The translations under genes and the position numbers were made by a program. Positions 22,771-30,566 of a stretch of 37,716 nucleotides of DNA are shown here, piece after piece. Each line of letters begins with the position of its first letter. Within the stretch, counting starts at the first letter, position 1. The notes under the pieces were generated by a model. It was not told the origin of the DNA, did not search any database, and saw only the letters and a list, made by a program, of their open reading frames with translations. The stretch is from Micavibrio aeruginosavorus (GTDB lineage: Bacteria; Pseudomonadota; Alphaproteobacteria; Micavibrionales; Micavibrionaceae), in contig QFQB01000007.1 of NCBI GenBank assembly GCA_003241475.1, positions 1 through 37,716 on the forward strand, written 5' to 3'.

Positions 22771-25700
22771 ATGCGTTTGAACAGATATCTGACCTCCACC
22801 TTGCTTGCGGGGCTTTTTGCTACCGTTGTTCTTTCTCCAGCGATGGGGCAGGAGCAGTCCATGCAGCCTAAGGGTGCGTGGTCAGTTGCCAAGGTTGACC
22901 GCATGGCGCAAGGCGGCAATTCCTACTGCACCCTGTCGCGCAAGTACGATGACGGCGTGGTGCTCAGTTTGGGGCGCAGTCAAACCGAAGAATATTCGCT
23001 GGCCATCGATTTCCAAAAAGATGTTTTCAAAAAAGACCAGTCACTCAAAATCAGCCTGCAACCCGGCCCTGGTCAAATCCGTGCCTATGACATGATGCCG
23101 GCCTCTGAAAAGGCTATGGTCATTCGTCTTGGCTGGGACACAGGGTTTTTCGATACGCTGAACAAATCGCAGTTGATGAAGGTGAAAATCGCTGACAAAA
23201 GCTATGCGTTTGCGATGCCGGAGATTGCCAAAGGGCAGGGCGATTTAAGTGAATGTATGGATGAACTGAAGTCTGCTTCGAATGGCGGCAAGGCTACGCA
23301 AAAAATAGCGCAGACCAAAGATGTCCTGAACGCGGAGCCGGTGAATACCGCCAAGGAATTCAATGCAGGTAAAGTTGGCGAAAAAGTCGCTTTCGGCGCT
23401 TCTGCGCCGGAAATTGCTGCGCAAAAAACCGAAGTTGCGGCAGAGGAAAAAAGTATATTGCAGGGCTTTGCCGACAGCATCCGCGCGCAAGAGCCGACGT
23501 TGCGTGGTGAGGACGAGGCACCGAAGCGTCGTAACTTCGGCAAATCTAAAGGCGAAGATGTTGCGGAAGATGCCGTCGCCAAAACATCGCCCGCCGCCGG
23601 CAAGCAAGTGCCGCGTCCGCCGTCTGCCGATGAGCCTGTTGAAGCGGCTACCGCAACAGCAAAAGCGGACGCGCCGGAGTTGGTCAAACGCCCGTCCGCG
23701 CCCGATTCCGTTCTTCCTGCTGTGAAGCCTGATTCCAAAGCACAGACAACAAAATTGACGCAACTTGAGTTGGTTCCGGGGCCTGCGGTTATTGCGGCAA
23801 AAACCGCCGCAAAATCCGATGGCCGCCTGACACCAATCGAAGAAGATGAAGAAATGAAGGCCATGCAAAAACGCATGGCCGAGTTGGCGAACGAGAATCA
23901 GGCTCTTAAACAGAAAACGGCCGCGATTACGCCTGAAGCGCAAAAGCAATTGGATGCTGTTAAGGCGCAAAACGAGGCATTGGCCGCGAAGCTGGAGGCC
24001 GAGAAAGCCGAAAAAGCCAAGCTGGCGAAGCCTGAAGATGTCGCCGCGGCTCAAACGCGCGCCAAGGAACTTGAAATCAAGAATGCGCAACTTGAGGACA
24101 GCTTGCGCCAGTCGCAGGTCCGTATCGGAGAGGCGGCTCTCAACACCGAAACGAAGTCTCTTCGCAAGATCGCGGATCTGGAGGTTAAGCTGGAGGCTGC
24201 GCAAAAAGACAATAATGCTCTGGCCAAGCAACTGGAAAGCATGCGCGTTCAACAAGAAGACAAAGGGCTGACTGCCGTAGCAGGAGACTGGGATCTAGAG
24301 CAAGCGACCAAGCGTTTTAACGAGGCTGAGCGTGAGATCCGCCGTTTGGGCATGCAACTGGAGCAGGAGCGCACAAGTTGCAACCGTGAAAAGGCTGAAA
24401 TTGAACAGATGCTGTTCGATCCCGCCGTCGCCGATAAACAGCAGATCGAAAAGTTAAGTTCCCTGCAAGACCAGCTGGATGAGGCCAACAGCAAATTGGG
24501 TAATCAGCAAAAAATGGTGCAGGATCAGGTGAGCCAGCAGGTCGCTGCACAGGTTGCACAAAAGACGCAAGCTCTGGAGGCGGAAAAGGCGGCTTCGGCC
24601 GCGCAGTTGGCTTCTTTGCAAAAGTCTGTTGCAGCAACGCAAACATTACAGGCCGACAACGCAAAACTGATACAGCAAGTGGCAGATTTGCAAAAGGCCG
24701 CTGTCGCGAAGGATGCTGCGGCTACGGGTGAGAAGGCGGCTCTTCAATCGCAATTGCAAGCACAAGCACAGCTTCAGAAAGAGTTGCAAGCCATCAAGGT
24801 CGCTATGGCGCAAAAAGATCAGGAGTTGGCCGTTGCAAAAACGACACCCAAAGCCGATCCTGCGCAAGCCGCGCAACTGGCTTCGGTTCACGCACAGTTG
24901 ACGGCACTGCAAACGCAAAATAAGGCGGCTACAGACTCTCTGGCGTCTAAGGATAAAGCGCTGGCTGACGCCCAAGCGGCTTTGAAAGTAGCGCAAACTG
25001 CCGCGGCCGCGCCGAAAATCGATCCTGTTCAGCAAAAGCAGATGGCGTCGCTGAATGATGCCATCACGTCGATCAAGGCGGACAATGACGCGCTTCGCGA
25101 TCAAAATATCGTCTTGCGCTCGGAGGCAGATAAGTTGCGCATCCAGCTGTCCGATGTGCAAAACAACGGCGCGGCCCGGGCGGACAAGGTTGCTTCGATA
25201 CAGCTCGATCTGGACAATGCCAAGCGCCAGATGGCGACGAAGGATACGCAACTGGCGACCTATCAAAATCAGCTTGCGTCTTTGCAGCAAGAAAGCACGC
25301 AACTTAAAAACCGTCTGGCTGTTGCGGATTCTTCGCGCAATGACGGAACGGCAGAGGTGGGGGCGTTGACCCGTCAGATCCAGCAACTGCAAAATCAGGT
25401 TTCGACCTTGCAGAGCGAGCGTAGCGCCAGTGCTTCAAGCTATGCCAGCATCACGCCAGCGGCTGGCTCGGTTGTTCCATCGGTGTCATTGCAAGCTACG
25501 GCTCCCGTCGGTGCGGCTCTGGCTGGTTATGACGGCGCCAGCATCAAGACTTTGCTACAACGATCCGGTCTGGCCGTGGGGGGCGTCAGCAAGACATCCG
25601 GCTTCCCATCCGCCGAAAATTTCGGCTGGACTGATGGTAGCAATGTGAAGGGAACGGCTTCGGTCAAAGCAGGTGGGAATTTCGATGCGTTGGTAAGCCA

Positions 25701-25956
25701 ATACATCGCCTATCAAAAGCAGCAATGCGGCGGGGATTTCGCGTCCATGCCGTCGCCTTCCAACAGCGGGGCGGCCAAACGCATGGCGCTTTATGAAGTT
25801 GCCTGCGTCAGCCCGTCGGCCAGCACGTCTTCCTCGCTTATCTTCTTTGAAGATCAGGGCCGCTTTATCGCCATCGCCAATCAGACGGGCGCTGCCGATA
25901 TGGATGTTGCGATGGACAGCCGCGATAAGATTGCCGGTTTTGTGAGAGGGCTGTAA
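22771..25956 (+). CDS. Large exported coiled-coil protein, N-terminal paralogue of the preceding gene
   Basis: This protein has 1061 residues. A signal peptide (about 1-26) is followed by an N-terminal domain (about 35-165) homologous to the preceding gene: KYDDGVVLSL, SLAIDFQKDVF and LSECM match its EYDNGFVVRF, AMAVDFRQNVF and LESCY, including the Cys pair (Cys53, Cys162). A low-complexity Ala/Lys/Pro linker leads to a very long coiled coil (about 357-885, rich in Gln, Ala, Lys and Leu heptads). A separate C-terminal domain (about 919-1061) starts GYDGASIKTLLQRSGL and has two Cys. Start 22771 is set by AGGGG eight bases upstream; an ATG at 22741 is open. It could span the periplasm; function is unknown. 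Confidence 0.7.
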   Translation: MRLNRYLTSTLLAGLFATVVLSPAMGQEQSMQPKGAWSVAKVDRMAQGGNSYCTLSRKYDDGVVLSLGRSQTEEYSLAIDFQKDVFKKDQSLKISLQPGPGQIRAYDMMPASEKAMVIRLGWDTGFFDTLNKSQLMKVKIADKSYAFAMPEIAKGQGDLSECMDELKSASNGGKATQKIAQTKDVLNAEPVNTAKEFNAGKVGEKVAFGASAPEIAAQKTEVAAEEKSILQGFADSIRAQEPTLRGEDEAPKRRNFGKSKGEDVAEDAVAKTSPAAGKQVPRPPSADEPVEAATATAKADAPELVKRPSAPDSVLPAVKPDSKAQTTKLTQLELVPGPAVIAAKTAAKSDGRLTPIEEDEEMKAMQKRMAELANENQALKQKTAAITPEAQKQLDAVKAQNEALAAKLEAEKAEKAKLAKPEDVAAAQTRAKELEIKNAQLEDSLRQSQVRIGEAALNTETKSLRKIADLEVKLEAAQKDNNALAKQLESMRVQQEDKGLTAVAGDWDLEQATKRFNEAEREIRRLGMQLEQERTSCNREKAEIEQMLFDPAVADKQQIEKLSSLQDQLDEANSKLGNQQKMVQDQVSQQVAAQVAQKTQALEAEKAASAAQLASLQKSVAATQTLQADNAKLIQQVADLQKAAVAKDAAATGEKAALQSQLQAQAQLQKELQAIKVAMAQKDQELAVAKTTPKADPAQAAQLASVHAQLTALQTQNKAATDSLASKDKALADAQAALKVAQTAAAAPKIDPVQQKQMASLNDAITSIKADNDALRDQNIVLRSEADKLRIQLSDVQNNGAARADKVASIQLDLDNAKRQMATKDTQLATYQNQLASLQQESTQLKNRLAVADSSRNDGTAEVGALTRQIQQLQNQVSTLQSERSASASSYASITPAAGSVVPSVSLQATAPVGAALAGYDGASIKTLLQRSGLAVGGVSKTSGFPSAENFGWTDGSNVKGTASVKAGGNFDALVSQYIAYQKQQCGGDFASMPSPSNSGAAKRMALYEVACVSPSASTSSSLIFFEDQGRFIAIANQTGAADMDVAMDSRDKIAGFVRGL

Positions 25957-25979
25957 TGCGCTTCACTATCGGATATTGA

Positions 25980-26006
25980 GCCTGCTTGCTTGGCAGGCGG
26001 ATTTTT
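25980..26006 (+). terminator. Terminator after the coiled-coil protein gene
   Basis: GCCTGC (25980-25985) pairs with GCAGGC (25993-25998) around a 7-base loop, followed after three bases by five T. Confidence 0.65.
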
Positions 26007-26014
26007 AGAATAAG

Positions 26015-26042
26015 AAAAACCCCGCAACATGGCGGGGTTTTT
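26015..26042. terminator. Bidirectional terminator before phaR
   Basis: CCCCGC (26020-26025) pairs with GCGGGG (26032-26037), extended by five A-T pairs on each side, with loop AACATG. It serves phaR on the minus strand and backs up the terminator just to its left. Confidence 0.85.
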
Positions 26043-26063
26043 TGTGTTTGGCTTCGCGAACGA

Positions 26064-26552
26064 TTATTTATCGTCCTTGCCCTGGCCGCCGAAGGGGCGG
26101 AACATGCGCATGGCGTTTTCGAACATCGCCATGTTTTGCTTATTGATCTCTTCGAGGTTCGGCACTGGGAACATACCTTCGATCGATTTGTTGATCTGCG
26201 TGCGAAGCTGTTCTTGGTTCTTGGCGAAGGTCTGGATCGTATGTTCCAGATAGTTCGGAACCAGCGGGCCGAGATTGTCGCCGTAAAAACCGATCAATTG
26301 GCGCAGGAAGCCGATGGGCAGAAGGCTTTGGCCTTCGTTGCTTTCCTGATCAACGATGATCTGGGTCAGAACAGAGCGGGTGAGGTCTTCGCCGGACTTT
26401 GCATCATAAACGACAAAGTCATGGCCTTCTTTGACCATTTCGCACAAATCTTCGAGCGTGACATAGCTGCTGCGCCCGGTATCATACAAACGTCTGTTAG
26501 CGTACTTTTTGATGACTGTTGGTTCATCGGACTTTTTCTTGGTGGCGGCCAT
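26064..26552 (-). CDS. phaR: Polyhydroxyalkanoate synthesis repressor PhaR
   Basis: PhaR senses PHB granules. When granules are present it leaves its DNA sites and lets phasin genes be expressed. This one has 162 residues. The N-terminal DNA-binding PHB_acc_N domain is unmistakable: IKKYANRRLYDTGRSSYVTLEDLCEMVKEG, followed by the C-terminal part with QIIVDQESNEGQSLLPIGFLRQLIGFYGD. The tail is PFGGQGKDDK. CAGGAG lies about nine bases before the ATG. It is divergent from phaC with a TTGC-N3-GCAA palindrome in the gap, so it may control itself and phaC. Confidence 0.96.
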   Translation of the reverse strand: MAATKKKSDEPTVIKKYANRRLYDTGRSSYVTLEDLCEMVKEGHDFVVYDAKSGEDLTRSVLTQIIVDQESNEGQSLLPIGFLRQLIGFYGDNLGPLVPNYLEHTIQTFAKNQEQLRTQINKSIEGMFPVPNLEEINKQNMAMFENAMRMFRPFGGQGKDDK

Positions 26553-26578
26553 AGGCTACACTCCTGTCTAATATGCTG

Positions 26579-26607
26579 CGTATATTATTAACCTTTATTA
26601 TGCACAA
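26579..26607 (-). promoter_or_regulatory. Possible phaR promoter
   Basis: On the minus strand TTGTGC (26607-26602) and TATACG (26584-26579) are 17 bases apart. Confidence 0.4.
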
Positions 26608-26614
26608 GAATTTA

Positions 26615-26625
26615 TTGCAAGGCAA
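26615..26625. promoter_or_regulatory. Possible PhaR operator in the phaR-phaC gap
   Basis: TTGC-AAG-GCAA keeps the TGC-N3-GCA core seen on the phasin start codon. It lies just upstream of the phaR -35 box and about 75 bases before phaC. Motif-based only. Confidence 0.45.
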
Positions 26626-26651
26626 AAGAATTAATTTGTTGCGTGTTTCCC

Positions 26652-26680
26652 TTCATATTGTTGCTTTTTTATCCTAAAAT
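26652..26680 (+). promoter_or_regulatory. Possible phaC promoter
   Basis: TTCATA (26652-26657) and TAAAAT (26675-26680) are 17 bases apart; the -10 box is good and the -35 box weak. Confidence 0.35.
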
Positions 26681-26701
26681 AGGCGCATAAGGAAAATGTC
26701 G

Positions 26702-27784
26702 ATGCGTAGCGGTCCCAAACCCCTGCCGTTCCAGCTTGGAATGGCCTCCCTAGCTTCCGCCGGTCTGGCGGGTGGGACGGCGTTCAGCGAGACGATCTTG
26801 CAGGACTTCTTTATAGGCATAAAAAAGTATCAAGCTCATCCTTTCAAACGTGCTATGCCTACTTTACCCGTTGTCTGGCAGGAAGGGGAGGTCCGGCTTT
26901 TTGGTGCACAAACCCACCCAATGCGAGATGGCGTTCCGGTCGTTCTTATTCCTTCGATGGTCAACAAATCCGATATCCTCGATTTGTTGCCGGACCGCTC
27001 ATTTCTTCGTTTTCTGGCGCACCAGGGGCTGGAAGTTTATATGCTCGACTGGGGCAATCCGGCGCAGGACGACGGACTTGCCGATATAGATGCGGCAATC
27101 GCCAAGAGGTTGTTGCCGGCCATTGAAAGCCTCGGGCGGCCCGTACAGCTCTTGGGCTATTGCATGGGAGGGCTTTTTGCAGTCGCTGTCGCCGCCTTGC
27201 GCCCTGATATCGTCAAATCATGTTTGCTATTAGCAACCCCGTGGAATTTTCATGACGAAAAGGGAGCGCTGAAAGCCCGCATGAGCCTGATGAAGCCGAT
27301 GGCCACTCCTTATATGAAGCAGTATAACCGCTTACCGGAAAGCTGGATGCAGGCAGTATTCGCAACGCTTGACCCGGAAGGGAGCATCAAAAAATTCTCC
27401 TCCTTTGCCGCCATGCGCGAGGGTGATAAGCGCGAAGAGATTTTTATTGCTGTAGAAGACTGGCTGAACGAGGGTCTGGATCTTCCCGCAGGTATCGCCT
27501 CCCATTGTATGGAAGACTGGTATGAAGAGAACCGGACTTTTGGCGGATCATGGACCGTTCTGGACACCGTGATACGCGCAGGCGATTTACGTTGTGTCAC
27601 CATGGTCGTTGCCGCAAAAGACGATCGGATCGTGCCGCTGGATTCCGCTTTGGCGTTCGCGGATCAGAGGCTCAAGTGCGAGCGTTTGGTTTGCGCCACG
27701 GGCCATGTCGGGTTGATTGCTGGAAAAGAAGCGATTGCTAATATCTGGAAGCCAATCGCTGATTGGTTTGCGGTGCAACAATAA
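26702..27784 (+). CDS. phaC: Short polyhydroxyalkanoate synthase (PhaC)
   Basis: This alpha/beta hydrolase-fold enzyme polymerises 3-hydroxyacyl-CoA into PHA. With start 26702 it has 360 residues. ATG 26696 is the alternative, but AAGGA is then only two bases away; for 26702 the gap is eight. The lipase-like box is LLGYCMGGL with nucleophile Cys154; Asp308 (AAKDDRIVP) and His335 (ATGHVGLIAG) complete the triad. LDWGNPAQDD is the PhaC D-W-G-x-P motif. At 360 residues it is class III/IV-sized, not the ~600-residue class I enzyme usual in Alphaproteobacteria, and no phaE or phaR-subunit gene is adjacent. Confidence 0.88.
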   Translation: MRSGPKPLPFQLGMASLASAGLAGGTAFSETILQDFFIGIKKYQAHPFKRAMPTLPVVWQEGEVRLFGAQTHPMRDGVPVVLIPSMVNKSDILDLLPDRSFLRFLAHQGLEVYMLDWGNPAQDDGLADIDAAIAKRLLPAIESLGRPVQLLGYCMGGLFAVAVAALRPDIVKSCLLLATPWNFHDEKGALKARMSLMKPMATPYMKQYNRLPESWMQAVFATLDPEGSIKKFSSFAAMREGDKREEIFIAVEDWLNEGLDLPAGIASHCMEDWYEENRTFGGSWTVLDTVIRAGDLRCVTMVVAAKDDRIVPLDSALAFADQRLKCERLVCATGHVGLIAGKEAIANIWKPIADWFAVQQ

Positions 27785-27811
27785 TTCTTGAAATATCCTG
27801 ACCCAACCGCC

Positions 27812-27840
27812 TTGAAATTCGCCGCATTGCGACATATGGT
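27812..27840 (+). promoter_or_regulatory. phaA promoter
   Basis: TTGAAA (27812-27817) and TATGGT (27835-27840) are 17 bases apart in the 96-base gap after phaC. A small inverted repeat, GTTCA...TGAAC (27843-27857), follows within the leader. Confidence 0.45.
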
Positions 27841-27880
27841 CCGTTCATCTTTTTGAACAGGAATATATAAGAGGTTCACC

Positions 27881-29086
27881 ATGTCCGACCCAATCGTTAT
27901 CGTCTCCGCCAAGCGCACGGCCATCGGATCATTTGGCGGCGCATTCGCTGCCGTTCCGGCCCATGATCTGGGTGCGCATGTCATCAAGGCGGCTCTTGCC
28001 GATGCGGGCGTAAAAGCCGAAGAGGTGGATGATGTCCTGCTGGGGCAGGTTCTGACCGCAACGCAAGGCCAGAACCCAGCCCGTCGCGCGGCTATGGGCG
28101 CGGGCATTCCCAAAGAAAAAACCGCCATGACGGTTAATCAGGTCTGCGGATCCGGCCTTCGCGCCGTGGCCCTCGGCATGCAGTCGATCCTGAACGGCGA
28201 TGCGGACATCGTGGTAGCGGGCGGTCAGGAGAACATGACCCTGTCGCCGCATGCCATGAACCTTCGCGCCGGCACCAAGATGGGCAACGCCGAGATGATA
28301 GACACAATGATCGTCGATGGCTTGTGGGATGCGTTCAACGGATACCATATGGGGATGACGGCCGAAAATATTGCGGCCCAGTTCGATATCAGCCGCGCGG
28401 CTCAGGATGAATTCGCCGCAGGCTCGCAGCAAAAGGCTGAAGCCGCCATCAAGGCAGGCAAGTTCAAGGCCGAGATCGTGCCCGTCACAATAAAAGTGAA
28501 AAAGGACGATGTGGTGGTGGATCAGGATGAGTTTCCCCGCGCGGGGGTTACGGCTGAAAGCCTTGCGAAGCTTCGTCCTGCCTTTAAGGGTGATGGCTCT
28601 GTTACGGCGGCCAATGCGTCCGGTTTGAACGACGGCGCGGCGGCGGTTATTCTGATGCGCGAATCCGAAGCCAAAAAACGCGGTTTGAAGCCCTTCGCCC
28701 GCATCAAGAGCTGGGCCACGGCAGGAGTCGATCCGGCCGTCATGGGAACAGGGCCTATTCCGGCTTCGAAAAAGGCGCTTGAAAAAGCGGGCTGGAGCGT
28801 GGGCGATCTTGATCTCGTGGAATCGAACGAGGCTTTCGCGGCGCAAGCGTGTTGCGTCCTTAAAGAATTGAAACTGGATGCTACCAAGGTCAATGTGAAC
28901 GGCGGCGCGATCGCACTGGGTCATCCGATCGGTGCGTCGGGATGCCGCGTTTTGGTGACATTGTTGCATGAGATGGCACGCCGCAAATCGAAAAAGGGGT
29001 TGGTCACGTTGTGCATCGGCGGTGGTATGGGCGTCGCCATGTGCGTGGAGCGCGATGACGCAGGGGCATGGAAAGAAATTGTGTAA
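27881..29086 (+). CDS. phaA: Acetyl-CoA acetyltransferase (beta-ketothiolase)
   Basis: This biosynthetic thiolase condenses two acetyl-CoA into acetoacetyl-CoA, the first step of PHB synthesis. At 401 residues it is close to the family's ~390. The nucleophile is Cys89 (VNQVCGSGLRAV); His348 (GGAIALGHPIGASG) and Cys378 (LCIGGGMG) complete the catalytic set. The N-terminus IVIVSAKRTAIGSFGG is typical. GAGG lies seven bases before the ATG. phaB starts 22 bases after its stop, so phaA and phaB form an operon. Confidence 0.96.
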   Translation: MSDPIVIVSAKRTAIGSFGGAFAAVPAHDLGAHVIKAALADAGVKAEEVDDVLLGQVLTATQGQNPARRAAMGAGIPKEKTAMTVNQVCGSGLRAVALGMQSILNGDADIVVAGGQENMTLSPHAMNLRAGTKMGNAEMIDTMIVDGLWDAFNGYHMGMTAENIAAQFDISRAAQDEFAAGSQQKAEAAIKAGKFKAEIVPVTIKVKKDDVVVDQDEFPRAGVTAESLAKLRPAFKGDGSVTAANASGLNDGAAAVILMRESEAKKRGLKPFARIKSWATAGVDPAVMGTGPIPASKKALEKAGWSVGDLDLVESNEAFAAQACCVLKELKLDATKVNVNGGAIALGHPIGASGCRVLVTLLHEMARRKSKKGLVTLCIGGGMGVAMCVERDDAGAWKEIV

Positions 29087-29108
29087 GTCTAGATAAGGAT
29101 CAGGGGTT

Positions 29109-29843
29109 ATGAGCGAAAAGAACAAAGGTGTTGCGATCGTTACCGGTGGGACGCGCGGGATCGGTCTGGAAATCACGGCGGCGCTGGAAGAAGAGGGATA
29201 CAAGGTCGCAGCCGTTTATCATGGCAATGACGAGGCGGCGAAATCCTGCGAGCAGCAGACAAATGCCCGCGCTTTCAAATTCGATGTCTCGAATTTCGAA
29301 GCCTGCCAAAAAGGTTGTGCCGAGATCGAGGCGGAGCTGGGCCCTGTCACGGTTCTAGTGAACAATGCCGGCATTACCAAGGACGCGGTTTTGCACAAGA
29401 TGACCGAAGATTCATGGCATGCCGTCATGGAAACCAATCTGACTTCGTGCTTTTCCATGTGCCGCGCTGTGATTACGGGTATGCGCGAGCGCGGGTTCGG
29501 TCGCATCATCAATATCAGTTCCATCAATGGTCAAAAAGGCCAGTTCGGCCAGACCAACTACTCGGCGGCCAAAGCGGGAATGCTCGGCTTTACGAAGGCG
29601 CTTGCGCTTGAGAGCGCGGCCAAGGGCATTACGGTCAACGCCATCTGCCCCGGCTATATCGCCACGGATATGACCGCATCGATGAAGCAGGATGTTTTGG
29701 ATTCCATCATCCGCCAAATTCCAGCGGCACGTATGGGCATGCCCTCAGAGATCGCCAATATCGTGGTGTTTCTTGCGTCCGACAAGGCCGGTTTCATCAA
29801 CGGTTCAACCGTGACAGCCAATGGGGCGCAGTATCTGGTCTAA
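29109..29843 (+). CDS. phaB: Acetoacetyl-CoA reductase
   Basis: This short-chain dehydrogenase reduces acetoacetyl-CoA to (R)-3-hydroxybutyryl-CoA with NADPH, the second PHB step. At 244 residues it has family length. The cofactor motif is TGGTRGIG (residues 12-19), then VLVNNAGIT, the catalytic Ser in ISSINGQKGQFGQTNYSAAKAG with Tyr and Lys of the Y-x-x-x-K, and the C-terminal FINGSTVTANGAQYLV. The QKGQFGQTNYSAAKAG block separates PhaB from plain FabG. The ribosome site is CAGGGG, four to five bases before the ATG. The distance to phaA and the pathway order make the role secure. Confidence 0.94.
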   Translation: MSEKNKGVAIVTGGTRGIGLEITAALEEEGYKVAAVYHGNDEAAKSCEQQTNARAFKFDVSNFEACQKGCAEIEAELGPVTVLVNNAGITKDAVLHKMTEDSWHAVMETNLTSCFSMCRAVITGMRERGFGRIINISSINGQKGQFGQTNYSAAKAGMLGFTKALALESAAKGITVNAICPGYIATDMTASMKQDVLDSIIRQIPAARMGMPSEIANIVVFLASDKAGFINGSTVTANGAQYLV

Positions 29844-29882
29844 ACCAGGCCAGATATCGGTCGTTTGTTTAGCGGCACCTGA

Positions 29883-29910
29883 TTTACAAGCGTCATGGTT
29901 CGGTTATACT
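29883..29910 (+). promoter_or_regulatory. Sigma70-like promoter, apparently leaderless
   Basis: TTTACA (29883-29888) and TATACT (29905-29910) are 16 bases apart. The ATG at 29918 follows seven bases after the -10 box, with no ribosome site, so transcription would start on or next to it. Confidence 0.6.
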
Positions 29911-29917
29911 TGCGTTC

Positions 29918-30460
29918 ATGAAACGTCATGACACGCCTATCCTCGAGCGCCGCTTTATTCCCAAAGACCAGTTGATCCTGCGCGTTGGCGATTTCGGGCA
30001 ACAGGCCTACTTGGTGCAATCGGGAGAGGTGAGTGTTTTTCTGACAAAAGAAGATCAGGAGCTTGAGGTCGCACGTTTAGGTCCGGGGGAGATTTTCGGA
30101 GAAATGGCCGTTGTTTTTGATGGGCCGCGTACCGCCAGCGTTCGTGCGTTGACGGATTGTAACCTCATTGTGATCAGTCGCCAGATTTTCGAGGAAAAAT
30201 TGCGTGATTCCGACCCCACAGTACGAGCCGTTGTGCATATGTTATCGAAACGGGTCGTTGAAGCCAATAACATGATCTTTGATAAAAAGAGCGAGTTGGG
30301 CGATTTAAAGGATACGGCTCGTATTATATATCAGAATATTCTTGCGCGTTTGCCGGATAATCAGGCCAGAACATTTCGAAATACCGTGTTACCTGCGCTT
30401 GAGGGGCTTTTTACCTCTCTTGATACGTTCAAGGAACGTTACGACGATCAGGGAACGTAA
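29918..30460 (+). CDS. Cyclic nucleotide-binding domain protein
   Basis: This is a 180-residue cytosolic protein with a Crp-like cNMP-binding domain at about 10-125. The phosphate-binding cassette is GEIFGEMAVVFDGPRTASVRAL, which keeps the Glu and Arg needed for cyclic nucleotide binding. The C-terminal part (about 125-180) is helical and has no helix-turn-helix, so it is not a Crp/Fnr transcription factor. A C-terminal partner-binding role is possible. It lies after phaB but has its own promoter. The start has no ribosome site, consistent with a leaderless message. Confidence 0.88.
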   Translation: MKRHDTPILERRFIPKDQLILRVGDFGQQAYLVQSGEVSVFLTKEDQELEVARLGPGEIFGEMAVVFDGPRTASVRALTDCNLIVISRQIFEEKLRDSDPTVRAVVHMLSKRVVEANNMIFDKKSELGDLKDTARIIYQNILARLPDNQARTFRNTVLPALEGLFTSLDTFKERYDDQGT

Positions 30461-30487
30461 AATGCGGGTGAAAAAGCCTTCTATTGT

Positions 30488-30515
30488 TTGAGATTGTCTC
30501 CAATAGGGCTATATT
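30488..30515 (+). promoter_or_regulatory. Promoter of the AsmA-family gene
   Basis: TTGAGA (30488-30493) and TATATT (30510-30515) are 16 bases apart, giving a leader of about 45 bases with GGAGA before the start. Confidence 0.6.
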
Positions 30516-30566
30516 CTCTCTCGCAAAGTATATTTCCATTCATCCATTTCAGCATACGGAGAAAGC

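Noticed and set aside
27929..29203. Long open frame (424 codons) on the minus strand over phaA
   Set aside because: It is a shadow of phaA's biased codons. phaA has every catalytic motif, and the shadow has no recognisable domain or ribosome site.
29809..29853. Inverted repeats around the phaB stop (TATCTGG...CCAGATA)
   Set aside because: No T-run follows and the stem overlaps the stop codon; this looks like chance.
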